From contig JABBOV010000012.1 of the NCBI GenBank assembly GCA_012927625.1, forward strand, positions 186,001 through 250,000: a DNA stretch of 64,000 bases. The letters are read 5' to 3'. The notes under the pieces were generated by a model. That model did no database searches. It had not been told where the DNA came from and saw only the letters and a program-made list of their open reading frames with translations. The stretch's first letter is position 1, and every line of letters starts with the position of its first letter. Below, piece by piece: positions 19,601 through 28,017 of this stretch. This DNA comes from Glaciimonas sp. (GTDB taxonomy: Bacteria > Pseudomonadota > Gammaproteobacteria > Burkholderiales > Burkholderiaceae_D). A program made the position numbers and the translations under genes.

Positions 19601-22433
19601 GGTACAGATCAAGGATCAGAAAAATATCAGCCTGGTACGTCAAATGGTGCAGGCGCATGGATATTGGCGCTCGAAAGGACTGGCGGTCGATCTTGTGATC
19701 TGGAATGAAGAACATGTCAGTTACCGGCAAGTCTTGCAGGAACAGATCATGGGACTGATTTCATCGGCAACCGGCGCCCATGCAATGGATATTCCAGGCG
19801 GCATTTTCGTGCGGGTTGTTGATCAAATTCCTAACGAAGACCGTGTATTGTTGCAGTCGGTGGCACGGGTGTTTCTGACCGATAGCCAAGGCACACTGGC
19901 CCAACAGATCAACCGCCGTGACCTGGTGGAAGTGCGCTTACCCCATTTGAGTCCGGTACGCAGTCGGCCATTGCAGCAATCAATCGCAATAAGCAAAATT
20001 ACTAACTTGGCAAAGCGCAATCTGATCCTGTCGAACGGCATTGGCGGCTTCACGCCGGATGGACGCGAATACGTAATCACCACCTCAGCCGACCAGGTTA
20101 CCCCTGCGCCGTGGGTCAATGTGATGGCTAATCCGCAGTTCGGCACCGTCATTTCCGAAAGCGGACAAGCGTACACCTGGGGCGAAAACGCGCATGAATT
20201 CCGTTTGACGCCATGGGCCAACGATCCGGTCAGCGACACTGGCGGTGAAGCATTCTATCTACGCGATGAAGAGACCGGGCACACCTGGTCCCCAACTGCA
20301 TTGCCCCGCCGTGGCGAAGGCGAATATGTCACGCGACATGGTTTCGGTTACAGCGTGTTCGAGCATATCGAAGACGGCATCTCCTCAGAGCTGACCGTGT
20401 ATGTTGCGATCGATGCAGCGGTCAAATATTCGGTACTGCGGATACGCAACGATTCCGACACGATGCGCAAACTATCCGCCACCGGGTATGTCGAATGGGT
20501 ACTCGGCGACCTGCGTCCAAAATCACTGATGCACATCATTACTGAAACGGATCCGGCAACCGGCACACTGTTTGCGCGCAATCCATACAACACAGACTTT
20601 ACCGAGCGCACTGCGTTCTTCGATGTCGATGCAACGTCCTATACCATCAGCGCCGACCGCAATGAATTCATCGGCCGTAACGGTTCGTTGCAAAATCCCG
20701 CCGCGATGAAGCGGGTACGCTTGTCCGGCAAGGTCGGCGCCGGTCTCGACCCCTGCGCTGCGCTGCAAGTGCCGTTCGAACTAGTCCAGGGGCAGCAACG
20801 CGAAATCGTGTTCATGCTCGGCATGGCCGATACCCACAGCACCAATGTCAGCAATCTGGTGCAGCGTTATCGGGGCGGGCCTGCAGCGCAGGATGCACTG
20901 CAGGCCGTGCATGCTTACTGGGAGCGTACGCTGGGTGCGGTACAAGTCGAAACGCCGGACCAATCGCTCAATGTTCTCGCCAACGGCTGGCTGATGTACC
21001 AAACCATCGCCTGCCGCCTGTGGGCGCGTAGCGGTTACTATCAGTCCGGTGGCGCATTTGGCTTTCGCGACCAGTTGCAAGACAGCATGGCATTAGTGCA
21101 CAGCGAACCGAAACTAGTGCGTGAACACCTGCTGTTATGCGCTGCGCATCAATACATCGAAGGCGATGCGCAACACTGGTGGCATCCACCAACCGACCGC
21201 GGTGTGCGCACGCATTGTTCCGACGATTACCTATGGCTGCCGCTCGCGCTGTATCGTTATGTGATCAGCACCGGCGACACCGGCGTACTCGATGAGCCGG
21301 TGCATTTCATCGAAGGCCGACCGGTCAATCAGGATGAAGATTCTTACTACGACTTGCCGAACCATTCCGCACAGGTCGCTACACTGTATATGCATTGTGC
21401 GCGGGCGATTGAAAAAGGATTGAAATTTGGCGTACATGGCTTGCCGCTGATCGGTTCCGGCGACTGGAACGACGGCATGGACAAGGTTGGCGAACACGGC
21501 AAAGGCGAAAGCATCTGGCTCAGTTTTTTCCTCTACGAAGTACTGATGCGCTTTGCCGAGGTCGCCACGATCCACAACGACCAGGCATTCGCCGACCGTT
21601 GCCGCGCTGAGGCAGCGCAACTACGTCAGAACATCGACAAAAACGGCTGGGATGGCGAATGGTATCGCCGTGCATATTTTGATGACGGAACGCCACTTGG
21701 TTCGGCGAAAAACGTCGAATGCCAGATAGATTCGATTTCACAAAGCTGGTCGGTATTGTCCGGTGCCGGCAACCCGGAACGGGCAAAGATGGCGATGCTG
21801 GCAGTCGATCGACGGCTGGTGCGACGCAAAGACGCACTCATCCAGTTGCTTGATCCTCCGTTCGACAAATCCGGCCAGAATCCCGGCTATATCCGCGGCT
21901 ATGTTCCGGGTGTGCGCGAGAATGGAGGACAGTACACGCATGCGGCGATCTGGGCCGCGATGGCGTTTGCCAAGATGGGCGACAACTTGCGTGCCTGGGA
22001 ATTGATGCACATGATTAATCCGGTCAACCATGGCAAGACCGACCAGGATATTGCCACCTACAAGGTAGAGCCTTATGTCGTTGCCGCCGACGTGTATGCG
22101 GTATCTCCGCACGTAGGGCGTGGCGGCTGGACTTGGTACACCGGATCGGCGGGATGGATGTACCGGCTAGTTATGGAATCGCTACTGGGCTTGAAGCTGG
22201 AAGGCGACAAGCTAAGTGTTACCCCATGCTTGCCGGGTGACTGGAGTACGTATGGATTGCATTATCGGTATCGCGATACGATGTACAGGATTAAGGTGAC
22301 GCAAAGCCGGGATCAAGATGCGACGGATAATGTGAAAGTGGATGGCGTTCTGCAGCTGGATGGGACGATACCGCTGGTTGACGACAAGCAAGAACATGCG
22401 GTGGAGATTCTGGTACATGCGGGGCTGCAGTAA
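13608..22433 (+). CDS. ndvB: Cyclic beta-1,2-glucan synthase, NdvB/ChvB type
   Basis: A giant inner-membrane enzyme of 2941 residues, in the family's 2800-2900 range, making cyclic beta-1,2-glucan from UDP-glucose; the product is released to the periplasm. Visible in order: an N-terminal cytosolic region; membrane helices near 430-480; a GT84 domain with DTDTHLP (about residue 650) and RRRRWIRGDWQ (about 797); more helices to about 960; a glucoamylase-like middle (YNWYDTRSLTPL); two similar carbohydrate-binding domains; and a GH94 phosphorylase-like C-terminus with SGDWNDGMDKVG (about 2618) that controls ring size. The start is TTG at 13608 behind GAAAG; the next Met is too far in. No separate exporter (ndvA) is adjacent. 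Confidence 0.9.
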   Translation: MKPDSTFLQDTLRYLGAAKNALRPGSIPIRQVDEELPLRTELLSALQMEQYGRILANTHKLSTGRGRDQLLPRLADNENVIINACNQLADATKAGRQMTHASEWLLDNFYLIEEQIRTAKRHLPKNYSKELPRLLHGTSGTSAGRPRVHDIALKTISHGDGRVDPESLSRFVAAYQQVTTLKLGELWAIPIMLRLALIENLRRVAARLAITRFNRNLAYSWAEQMVEAAEKNPSDLILMVADMARSDLPMDSAFVAELVRRLQGQSPALTLPLTWLSQHLANSGQTIELLVQFEAQQQAADQVSISNSICSLRFLSAMDWREFVETMSVVDHTLRQDPADAYIRMDFATRDHYRHVVEKIAKRSHLSEVEVADHAIRLASASASQAGTEGGTVDRKAHVGYYLIGKGLSELEKSVAFQLPVLEGFQRACKSAPLGVYLGSILWLTLIATGAIVFKATTDGAEEWLLALIALIALVATSQLAMSMVNWFATLITMPCPLPRMDYSDGIPLESRTLVVVPAMLFSTQSIDSLTESLEVHFLANRDDSLHFCLLTDFTDAKTETMPADGALLSYAKEKFNELNKKYRHTNSDNFLLLHRPRRWNAQEETWMGYERKRGKLCDLNAFLRGGAADAFSLIVGKTDGLTNVKYVITLDTDTHLPRDTARQFVATMAHPLNQAQFDETRQCVCEGYGILQPRVAVSLPSAEASRYERLCGGEAGIDPYTRTVSDVYQDLFGEGSFIGKGIYDVDVFERALSGRIPENRILSHDLLEGCYARAGLLSDVQLYEEYPSSYSTDVNRRRRWIRGDWQIASWLLPSVPGARDASTGKIARYRNPLSALSRWKLFDNLRRSVVPFALTILLLTGWDLLSPTVSSAWFWTVAVLGIALIPPACALIWNLLRKPNDVLFRQHFSAVLTSSIQQFIPAALTLFFLPYEAWFMLDTIIRTHWRILVSHRQLLEWNPSYAASRNSGQSNNVFGLISYCRSMWIAPAVALASAVWLILNNPIAIGAAAPILLLWWVSPIAAYWISRPIARRSADLSDEQTLFLKSLSRKTWHFFETYVGAEGNWLPPDNVQEHPIAVVAYRTSPTNIGLSLLANLTAYDFGYISAGQLIERSQNTLRTMSALERYQGHFYNWYDTRSLTPLHPIYVSTVDSGNLAGHLLTLRPGLTGLLDTPILGKRVFPGIRDTFEILRTVAGAVDSTHLGKLVQFEQDLESACQAAPRTLTVTHDCLKRLSHSATSFESGLEAVPDLPINVWARALASQCREALNELSLLAPWTQMPEPADWLGDFPELDEIPTLRQLARLHTNLMLTFEQRLAEHSNAHDAPSVFALNQLVSDGSRRAAERMLLIDQLTLQSIEFARMEYGFLYDPATHLLAIGYNVTERRLDASCYDLLASEARLVTFVAIAQGQLPQESWFALGRQLTVAGGKPILLSWSGSMFEYLMPLLVMPTFENTLLDQTYHSAVARQIEYGIQRSVPWGISESGYNAFDASLNYQYRAFGVPGLGFKRGLGDDLVIAPYASMMALMVTPEKACSNLQQLSAQGVEGKFGFYEAIDYTPSRLPRGQNNAVIRSFMAHHQGMGFLSFAYLLLDRPLQKRFESDPLFQATMSLLYERVPKASATYSNTTELADIRTVLHDQELQMRVLQRPDSRTPEVQLLSNGRYHVMVSSAGGSYSRWNDLSITRWREDCTRDNWGTFCYIRDLEDGHYWSTAFQPTLTPPEPQSYEVIFSEGRAEFRRSDNNFDMHTEIVVSPEDDIELRRTHIINNSHRSRTIDITSYAEVVLAPAAADASHPAFSNLFVQTEIIDSSRAILCTRRPRSSNEKMPWMFHLMTVRGANIKAVSFETDRMQFIGRGNTVTAPQAMQNPAPLAGNQGSVLDPIVAIRYQITIDAEQTATIDMVTGVGESRELCLNLIEKYQDRHLADRVVELSGAHSQVVLRQLNASEADAQLYGRLASSIVYVNLLLRADTSVLIRNQRGQSGLWSYSISGDLPIVLVQIKDQKNISLVRQMVQAHGYWRSKGLAVDLVIWNEEHVSYRQVLQEQIMGLISSATGAHAMDIPGGIFVRVVDQIPNEDRVLLQSVARVFLTDSQGTLAQQINRRDLVEVRLPHLSPVRSRPLQQSIAISKITNLAKRNLILSNGIGGFTPDGREYVITTSADQVTPAPWVNVMANPQFGTVISESGQAYTWGENAHEFRLTPWANDPVSDTGGEAFYLRDEETGHTWSPTALPRRGEGEYVTRHGFGYSVFEHIEDGISSELTVYVAIDAAVKYSVLRIRNDSDTMRKLSATGYVEWVLGDLRPKSLMHIITETDPATGTLFARNPYNTDFTERTAFFDVDATSYTISADRNEFIGRNGSLQNPAAMKRVRLSGKVGAGLDPCAALQVPFELVQGQQREIVFMLGMADTHSTNVSNLVQRYRGGPAAQDALQAVHAYWERTLGAVQVETPDQSLNVLANGWLMYQTIACRLWARSGYYQSGGAFGFRDQLQDSMALVHSEPKLVREHLLLCAAHQYIEGDAQHWWHPPTDRGVRTHCSDDYLWLPLALYRYVISTGDTGVLDEPVHFIEGRPVNQDEDSYYDLPNHSAQVATLYMHCARAIEKGLKFGVHGLPLIGSGDWNDGMDKVGEHGKGESIWLSFFLYEVLMRFAEVATIHNDQAFADRCRAEAAQLRQNIDKNGWDGEWYRRAYFDDGTPLGSAKNVECQIDSISQSWSVLSGAGNPERAKMAMLAVDRRLVRRKDALIQLLDPPFDKSGQNPGYIRGYVPGVRENGGQYTHAAIWAAMAFAKMGDNLRAWELMHMINPVNHGKTDQDIATYKVEPYVVAADVYAVSPHVGRGGWTWYTGSAGWMYRLVMESLLGLKLEGDKLSVTPCLPGDWSTYGLHYRYRDTMYRIKVTQSRDQDATDNVKVDGVLQLDGTIPLVDDKQEHAVEILVHAGLQ

Positions 22434-22463
22434 CGGTGAATCAGCAGCCGGTTTTCAAGACTC

Positions 22464-23651
22464 CTACAACTCCAATTGTTTGCGATAGGAGCTGATGACG
22501 CCAACAATAATCCAGTTGTCGCCCACACGCAGCGTGCGCCAATCGATCGTGGCGGCAAGCGTCGAGCCATCTTTGCGGCGCAAATCCGCCGTTTGCATGT
22601 GCGTCGGGCCGCCCGCGATCAACGCGTCGAAAATGCTTGCCAAATTCTCGCTGCTACCGATACCGAGATTGGCCAGATTCAAGGCAAACAGCTCGGATCG
22701 GCTATAGCCCGACATACGGCAAGTCGTTTCATTTGCGTCGACCACGCGCATGCAGACCCGATCAAGCAGGCATATACCCTGATCGATCACATCCATGGCA
22801 CTGCGAAAACGCATTTGCTCCTGATCCGGGCGTCTACGGTCGGTAATCTCCATGCCGATGCCCCGATAACCTATAAAGCGGCTGGCTGAATCGAACATCG
22901 GCTCCCCGCTTACTTGCAGATATTGCGTGGTGCCATCGGCATTACCGCGACTGTAGACTAAATCCAGGAAGGGGCGCCGGGCTGCAATGTTGGCGTCCAG
23001 CAGCGCCCGTTCAGCCGCATTCCAGCGCCCCGCCAACACCGCGCTGGCCGCGCCCGGCATACCGTCCGCCTCGATCCCGAGCATGTCAAAAACCGGGCCG
23101 GACACCTTGGTAAATTGACCTTGTGGGTCTTGCTCCCAGTACCAGTCCGATGACAGCTCAGTAAAACTCTTGAAACGTGCCTCGCTCTGGCGCAGTTCGA
23201 CAGTGCGCTCTTGCACAGTCTGTTCCAGAACCTTGTTGTAATTGCCCAGTTTTTGATACAACAGCCGCACTTCCAGCATGTTGTGGATGCGTGTCTGCAC
23301 TTCGATCAAATCGAATGGCTTGCTGACGAAATCTTTGGCACCCGCTTGCAAAGCGCGCAGCTTATGACCCGGTTGTGCCGTAATGACCAGCACCGGCAAA
23401 TAACCGCCCACCTCGATTTCCTTCAAACCCTCCATGACCTCGAATCCATCCATGCCGGGCATTTGTAGATCAAGCAAAATCAGGTCATAGCGATACGCCA
23501 AATGCAAGGGGCAGACTGCGCGCGGGTCCATCGTCGATGTGATGCGCTGGTAACCTGCAGTACGTAGCATTTGCTCCAATAGCATTACATTCGTTTTTTG
23601 ATCATCTACGATCAGGATGCTGGCGTTTAGAATTTCAGATGCTTCAAGCAT
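22464..23651 (-). CDS. Response regulator with REC and PAS domains, no DNA-binding output
   Basis: A 395-residue protein. An N-terminal REC domain carries the acidic pair DD (residues 16-17), phospho-acceptor Asp61 in LILLDLQMPG and the Lys of FVSKPF (about 112). A coiled linker (KLGNYNKVLEQTVQERTVEL) leads to two PAS-type sensor modules (SDWYWEQDPQGQFT, and later SRFIGYRGIGMEITDRR) running to the C-terminus. There is no HTH, GGDEF, EAL or phosphatase domain, so output is probably by protein contact or by feeding a partner kinase. GGAAAG precedes the ATG. It follows the hybrid kinase by 41 bases on the same strand, so the two are almost certainly one transcript. Confidence 0.85.
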   Translation of the reverse strand: MLEASEILNASILIVDDQKTNVMLLEQMLRTAGYQRITSTMDPRAVCPLHLAYRYDLILLDLQMPGMDGFEVMEGLKEIEVGGYLPVLVITAQPGHKLRALQAGAKDFVSKPFDLIEVQTRIHNMLEVRLLYQKLGNYNKVLEQTVQERTVELRQSEARFKSFTELSSDWYWEQDPQGQFTKVSGPVFDMLGIEADGMPGAASAVLAGRWNAAERALLDANIAARRPFLDLVYSRGNADGTTQYLQVSGEPMFDSASRFIGYRGIGMEITDRRRPDQEQMRFRSAMDVIDQGICLLDRVCMRVVDANETTCRMSGYSRSELFALNLANLGIGSSENLASIFDALIAGGPTHMQTADLRRKDGSTLAATIDWRTLRVGDNWIIVGVISSYRKQLEL

Positions 23652-23692
23652 TACATTCTTTCCAAAAAATCGTCCACCTGTTATTAGCGGCG

Positions 23693-25996
23693 TTATCGTG
23701 CTGATTCACTTGCCAAGCCATTTTCAGCCGCATGATGCAACGCGACATCAAGCGCATCCATAAACGCAACAACCTCGATCGGCTTTGTCAAATAACGGAA
23801 GAACCCGGCCTTCAACCCTTTCTCGATGTCGCGCGGGACAGCGTTAGCCGACAGCGCCATGACCGGGATGTGGGCAGTTACCGGATCTTCTCGTAAAATT
23901 TTCAAGGCACCAAAACCACTGATGCCAGGCAAATTAATATCCATCAAAATGACGTCCGGCCGATATAGACGCGCCAACTTGATGCCCAGATGTCCATCGA
24001 CAGCCGTCAACAATTTCAAGTCGCTGCGGCGCGCAATCAATTGTTCGACCAGCACCAGATTTGCCGGATTATCTTCAACATAGAGCAGCGTGCGCTGACA
24101 TGGCAATGCATGCGCTGCCATATTATCCTGTTCATTCAGGCCGATCTCGCCGCTATCGCCGAACACCAACTCCGGCGCATTGGACGCAGGAAATTCGACC
24201 CAAAACACGCTGCCGACGCCTACATTGCTTTCAACGCCAATGACACCGCCCATCAACTCGACCAGTTGCTTAGTGACGACCAAGCCGATGCCAGTGCCTT
24301 CTTCCGTGCTGGACTCTTGCCCAAGCCGGTTAAACGGCTGAAATAGTTGTGCCAACTGGTCCAGCGCCAAACCGGCTCCGGTATCTTTGACACTCAAGCG
24401 CACCCGATTTTCGACGTGCATCACGCATTCGACCATGACTGCACCGCCGACCCGGTTATATTTGATCGCATTCGACAACAGGTTGATGATCACTTGCTTG
24501 ACCCTGGTCCGATCGGCATGGATATAGAACGGATGATCAAAATGCGGGAACGTCATCTGTATCTCGCGCTGCTGCGCCTGCGGCTCGATCATGGCCTGAC
24601 AATCTTGCATCACGTCGGTGAGGGACATCGATTCTTGCGATATCGTCACTTTGCCCGATTCGATCATCGCCAGATCGAGAATTTCATTAATCAGGCGCAG
24701 CAGATACCAACCGGCTTGCAAAATCTGGTCGATAGACAGTTTCTGCGCCGGCGATGGCGGCGGCGTCTCGGATGCCATCAACTGCGCGAACCCGAGCACC
24801 GCATTGAGTGGCGTGCGTAATTCATGACTCATGCTGGACAAAAATTCCGATTTCGCCAGGTTGGCTTTTTCCGCAGCGGCCTTCGCGCTTTCTAATTCAA
24901 CATAATTTTCTTGCAGCGCATGCTCGAATTGCTTGCGGTCGGTAACATCGCGTGCCGCTGCAAACACGCCTTGCAAGTTGCGGTCGCGGTCATGGAAGGT
25001 GGTCGCGTTGTACGACACCACCGTTTCCTTGCCATCACGGGCGTGGGCGGTCAACTCATAGTTGGTCACCTTGCCATCGCGCAGCACACGCGTGATGGCC
25101 GCCTCGGCCCGGGCCGGATCGGTGAAATAATTCTTGAACGGGGCCCCGATCAATTCATCGCGGGTGCAACCGGTAAGCAGCTCCATCTGCTGGTTGACAT
25201 CGCTAATGATGCCGCGCGGGTCGGTGGTTATGATGGCGTCGATATTCGATTCAATCAGTGAGCGCGTGTAAAATTGTTGATCGCGCAAACGCTGGTCAAG
25301 CAGGGCCTGCTCCGCTTCGACTTGTTTGCGCGCCGTGTTATCGGTGCCAATCAGCAGGTAACCGATCACTTTGTCTTTGGCGTCGCGTAGCGCGGTGACG
25401 GACACGATCGCCGGCAAGCGGCTGCCATCTTTACGGATATAGGTCAGTTCATAAATGTCTTCGATGCCGCGTGAAGCCTTGAACACCAGCGCCTCAAAGC
25501 CCGGCTCAATTTGAGTATCCCATTCCAGGCTCAGGGCCGCTGCCCGTGCGATCACTTCTTGCGCATCCGAAATGCCCGCTGGCGTGATCTGGTCCACCAC
25601 ATCCGCCGCCGTATAACCGAGCATACGTTCGGCACCAACGTTGAAAATCTGAATCACGCCTTGGGCGTCAGTGGCAATACTGGAAAAATTGGCGCTGTTG
25701 AAAATAGCATCTTGCAGTGCGCCTGCTTTCAGTAGTGGCTGCCGCAGTTCTTGCAACGCTTGTTCGGCCAAAAAACGACGATGTATCACGCGCCGTATCC
25801 GCATATACAACAGCGTCAGGAATAACAACAGAAGAACGATACTGGCTGCGATGATCTTAACGGCAATAGCGGATTGCACCGCAGCATTCCACGCGACGCC
25901 ACTGACCAGGAGCAGAACGGCCAGTGTCACCCCGAAGCCGATCAAGATCAGTCGCTCGACCGGCGCTTTTTCCATTTGGTGCATAATTTTAGACAT
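23693..25996 (-). CDS. Hybrid sensor histidine kinase with two PAS domains and a receiver
   Basis: A 767-residue membrane kinase. Two N-terminal helices (LILIGFGVTLAVLLLVSGVAW and a second near 42-65) anchor it with almost no periplasmic loop, so the signal is likely cytosolic or membrane-borne. Two PAS/PAC modules follow (about 100-215 and 240-355), then HisKA with phospho-His near residue 391 in MSHELRTP, an HATPase domain with N-box LLSNAIKYN and G-boxes DTGAGLAL and GTGIGLVV, and a C-terminal REC with acceptor Asp near 685 in VILMDINLPG. Downstream on the same strand is a REC-PAS protein. Convergent with ndvB. What it senses cannot be told from sequence. Confidence 0.88.
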   Translation of the reverse strand: MSKIMHQMEKAPVERLILIGFGVTLAVLLLVSGVAWNAAVQSAIAVKIIAASIVLLLLFLTLLYMRIRRVIHRRFLAEQALQELRQPLLKAGALQDAIFNSANFSSIATDAQGVIQIFNVGAERMLGYTAADVVDQITPAGISDAQEVIARAAALSLEWDTQIEPGFEALVFKASRGIEDIYELTYIRKDGSRLPAIVSVTALRDAKDKVIGYLLIGTDNTARKQVEAEQALLDQRLRDQQFYTRSLIESNIDAIITTDPRGIISDVNQQMELLTGCTRDELIGAPFKNYFTDPARAEAAITRVLRDGKVTNYELTAHARDGKETVVSYNATTFHDRDRNLQGVFAAARDVTDRKQFEHALQENYVELESAKAAAEKANLAKSEFLSSMSHELRTPLNAVLGFAQLMASETPPPSPAQKLSIDQILQAGWYLLRLINEILDLAMIESGKVTISQESMSLTDVMQDCQAMIEPQAQQREIQMTFPHFDHPFYIHADRTRVKQVIINLLSNAIKYNRVGGAVMVECVMHVENRVRLSVKDTGAGLALDQLAQLFQPFNRLGQESSTEEGTGIGLVVTKQLVELMGGVIGVESNVGVGSVFWVEFPASNAPELVFGDSGEIGLNEQDNMAAHALPCQRTLLYVEDNPANLVLVEQLIARRSDLKLLTAVDGHLGIKLARLYRPDVILMDINLPGISGFGALKILREDPVTAHIPVMALSANAVPRDIEKGLKAGFFRYLTKPIEVVAFMDALDVALHHAAENGLASESAR

Positions 25997-26129
25997 TAAT
26001 TAGATTGCAACTAAGATACAAAAAGCGCTAGCTTCAGCGCAAACAATGTGACGGTGCAGCAACGCACGGCTGCCTACATTGGATATCGCCTGCGCCGCTT
26101 TGCTCTACTCTGCCGCAAGATTCTGCTTC

Positions 26130-26879
26130 TCAGTCCGACCGGCTCGCCGCCGGCATGCCCTGGAGTTGGCGCACATCCAGCAGTAAGCGAGCAAATTCTT
26201 TCTTGACGACGTCATAACATTCGCAAGCATGGTCTTCCAGGCCGGAGCGGTCCAACACGGTGATATGGCCACGTCGGTAGCGGATAAAACCGTAGCTTTG
26301 CAATTTCCCGGCTGCCTCGGTCACACCTTCGCGCCGCACACCCAGCATATTGGCGATCAATTCCTGCGTCATTGTCAATTCATTAGAGGGCAAACGATCC
26401 AATGTTAACAGGAGGAAACGGCTCAATTGTTGCTCCACCGAATGATGGCGATTGCACACAGATGTCTGCGACATTTGCGTGATCAAGGCATGGGTGTAAC
26501 GCAGTAGCAGCCGCAGCACCGGTCCGGCACGATAGAATTCGTCCATCAATATGTGCGCCTTGAGACGATAGCCATAGCCGCCAGTTTGTACCACCGCGCG
26601 ACTGGGAGTAGTGTCGCCACCCATGAAAAGAGATACCCCCAACACGCCCTCGTTGCCGACCCCGGCGATTTCAGACGAGCCGCCGTTTTCGAGCAAATAG
26701 TGCAGCGAAACAATGGATGTGGTTGGAAAATAAACGTGCTGCAACTTGTTGCCAGATTCATAGAGCACGTCGCCGAGCAGCATTGGAATCAATTCCAGAT
26801 GCGGCGACAGGCGGTCGAATTCAACTTCCAGCAAAGCTGCCAGGAGATGATTTTGGTTCGGATCATGCATACATGACAT
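26130..26879 (-). CDS. Crp/Fnr-family transcription regulator
   Basis: From the ATG at 26879 the protein has 249 residues; the frame runs 40 codons further but that extension is low quality. An N-terminal cyclic-nucleotide-binding-like barrel (GDVLYESGNKLQHVYFPTTS) lacks the cAMP-binding R-S/T pair and the Fnr cysteine cluster, so the ligand is unclear. The C-terminal winged helix reads ELIANMLGVRREGVTEAAGK. This type of Crp/Fnr protein, with RREGVTEAA at the recognition helix, is common in Burkholderiales, often next to stress genes. Here the BON, glycine-zipper, lmo0937 and OmpA genes lie downstream of its divergent promoter region. Targets unknown; control of its neighbours is an inference. 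Confidence 0.82.
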   Translation of the reverse strand: MSCMHDPNQNHLLAALLEVEFDRLSPHLELIPMLLGDVLYESGNKLQHVYFPTTSIVSLHYLLENGGSSEIAGVGNEGVLGVSLFMGGDTTPSRAVVQTGGYGYRLKAHILMDEFYRAGPVLRLLLRYTHALITQMSQTSVCNRHHSVEQQLSRFLLLTLDRLPSNELTMTQELIANMLGVRREGVTEAAGKLQSYGFIRYRRGHITVLDRSGLEDHACECYDVVKKEFARLLLDVRQLQGMPAASRSD

Positions 26880-27202
26880 ATCAGAGTTTTTGCTTTCAGT
26901 CGCTAACTGGTTGGGAGTACAAAATGCCCGAAAGAATGCCATTGCCAACAGAGTAGCACGCCCATATGCCGTCCATCTGTACTGCGTTACACCTTGCATG
27001 CCTTTGTCTGTGCGCTGCTACACATAAAAAGCTGGAATGATGCCAAAAGATAATATTGCTGTGTGTGTTGGCGCACAGACACAGATGTTTCTAAACCCTA
27101 GTCTTGTGCCATCGCAAAGCCACACCAGAGCATCGCATTTGCGTTCTGCCGCGACGGGGTCGCCAGAATAATCTCTTCAATCACCACACCAGGAGTACCA
27201 AA
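26880..27202. promoter_or_regulatory. Divergent promoter region between Crp/Fnr and BON genes
   Basis: About 320 bases between two divergent genes. It must contain both promoters. I see no clear FNR-type TTGAT-N4-ATCAA palindrome. AGGAG lies at a good distance before the BON start. No other feature can be supported. Confidence 0.4.
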
Positions 27203-27514
27203 ATGAAAAAACTTAAAATCGTAACCACGCTCATCGCCGCACTCATGCTGACCACTCTTGTCGGTTGCGCCTCAACGTCCACACACGAAAGCACCGGCCA
27301 ATATGTCGATGACACTGTAATCACGACCAACGTCAAGGCAGCAATCCTGAATGAACCGTCCTTAAAGGTAACTGAAATCAATGTTGAAACTTTTAAGGGA
27401 ACAGTTCAACTGAGCGGCTTTGTGAGGTCCCAAGACAACGCCAACACAGCCGTGAAGATAACGCGTGCAGTCAAAGGCGTGAAATCAGTCCAGAACGATA
27501 TGCGCCTGAAGTAA
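27203..27514 (+). CDS. BON-domain lipoprotein
   Basis: A 103-residue protein with a lipoprotein signal: KIVTTLIAALMLTTLVGCAS, lipidated Cys at residue 22. One BON domain follows (YVDDTVITTNVKAAILNE, then VETFKGTVQLSGFVRS, then AVKGVKSVQNDMRLK), as in OsmY and related periplasmic stress proteins that bind phospholipid. The ATG at 27203 sits 7 bases after AGGAG; the longer frame upstream is dismissed. It may be co-transcribed with the glycine-zipper lipoprotein 96 bases downstream, both facing away from the Crp/Fnr gene. Role in envelope stress is inferred from the family. Confidence 0.85.
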   Translation: MKKLKIVTTLIAALMLTTLVGCASTSTHESTGQYVDDTVITTNVKAAILNEPSLKVTEINVETFKGTVQLSGFVRSQDNANTAVKITRAVKGVKSVQNDMRLK

Positions 27515-27610
27515 TCACTCAGGCGACACGCAATGCCAGGCAATGGATGGCTGTACCAAGTGCTGTCATCCAGATTTTTATCCTAAATAGTTTAACCAAG
27601 GGAGTTCAAG

Positions 27611-27826
27611 ATGAAACTGACCAAAAAGTTGGTAATAAATACGGCGGCAATCGCCATCGTGCTTATCTTGACGGCTTGTTCCGGCATGTCGAGGCAAGAT
27701 AAAAACACGGCGGTCGGTGCCGGCGCGGGCGGTGTCCTTGGCGCCGTATTGACAGGCGGCAGCGCAATCGGCACAGTGGGTGGTGCAGCAGTCGGCGGTG
27801 TGATCGGCAATCAAGTCAGGCATTAA
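27611..27826 (+). CDS. Glycine-zipper lipoprotein, 71 residues
   Basis: A short lipoprotein. The signal peptide AIAIVLILTACSG gives a lipidated Cys at residue 23, then SRQDKNTAVGAGAGGVLGAV and a Gly-x3-Gly zipper ending at GGVIGNQVRH. The pattern matches small SlyB/OsmB-like glycine-zipper outer-membrane proteins induced by osmotic or stationary-phase stress. GGGAG precedes the ATG. A perfect 56-bp palindrome begins 7 bases after the stop. Confidence 0.8.
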   Translation: MKLTKKLVINTAAIAIVLILTACSGMSRQDKNTAVGAGAGGVLGAVLTGGSAIGTVGGAAVGGVIGNQVRH

Positions 27827-27832
27827 ACTTGC

Positions 27833-27888
27833 ACCAAAGACACAGGAGCAGGCGCGTTAGCTAACGCGCCTGCTCCTGTGTCTTTGGT
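27833..27888. repeat. Perfect 56-bp palindrome without spacer
   Basis: Both arms are 28 bases and completely complementary with no loop; the left arm begins ACCAAAGACACAGGAGCAGG and the centre is GTTAGCTAAC. In RNA it would form a 26-bp stem closed by a tetraloop. It starts 7 bases after the glycine-zipper gene. No T-run follows on either side, so it is not a textbook terminator, though it could stop or protect the transcript. Confidence 0.85.
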
Positions 27889-27940
27889 AATTTCATAATT
27901 AATGCATTGCGTTGGCCGCCAAGTACACAAAGAATTTGAT

Positions 27941-28005
27941 GGAGTATGCCGTTAAAAGCAATGTTTTATGCATATATCCATTATATTTTAAAAAATACTA
28001 TTGAC
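27941..28005 (+). repeat. Dispersed GGAGTATGC element, degenerate copy
   Basis: GGAGTATGCCGTTAAAAGCA followed by an AT-rich tail. It shares the head and the T-rich run with the copies at 37064 and 54188 but departs after about 30 bases. It sits just past the 56-bp palindrome. Confidence 0.4.
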
Positions 28006-28017
28006 AGTATATACATA

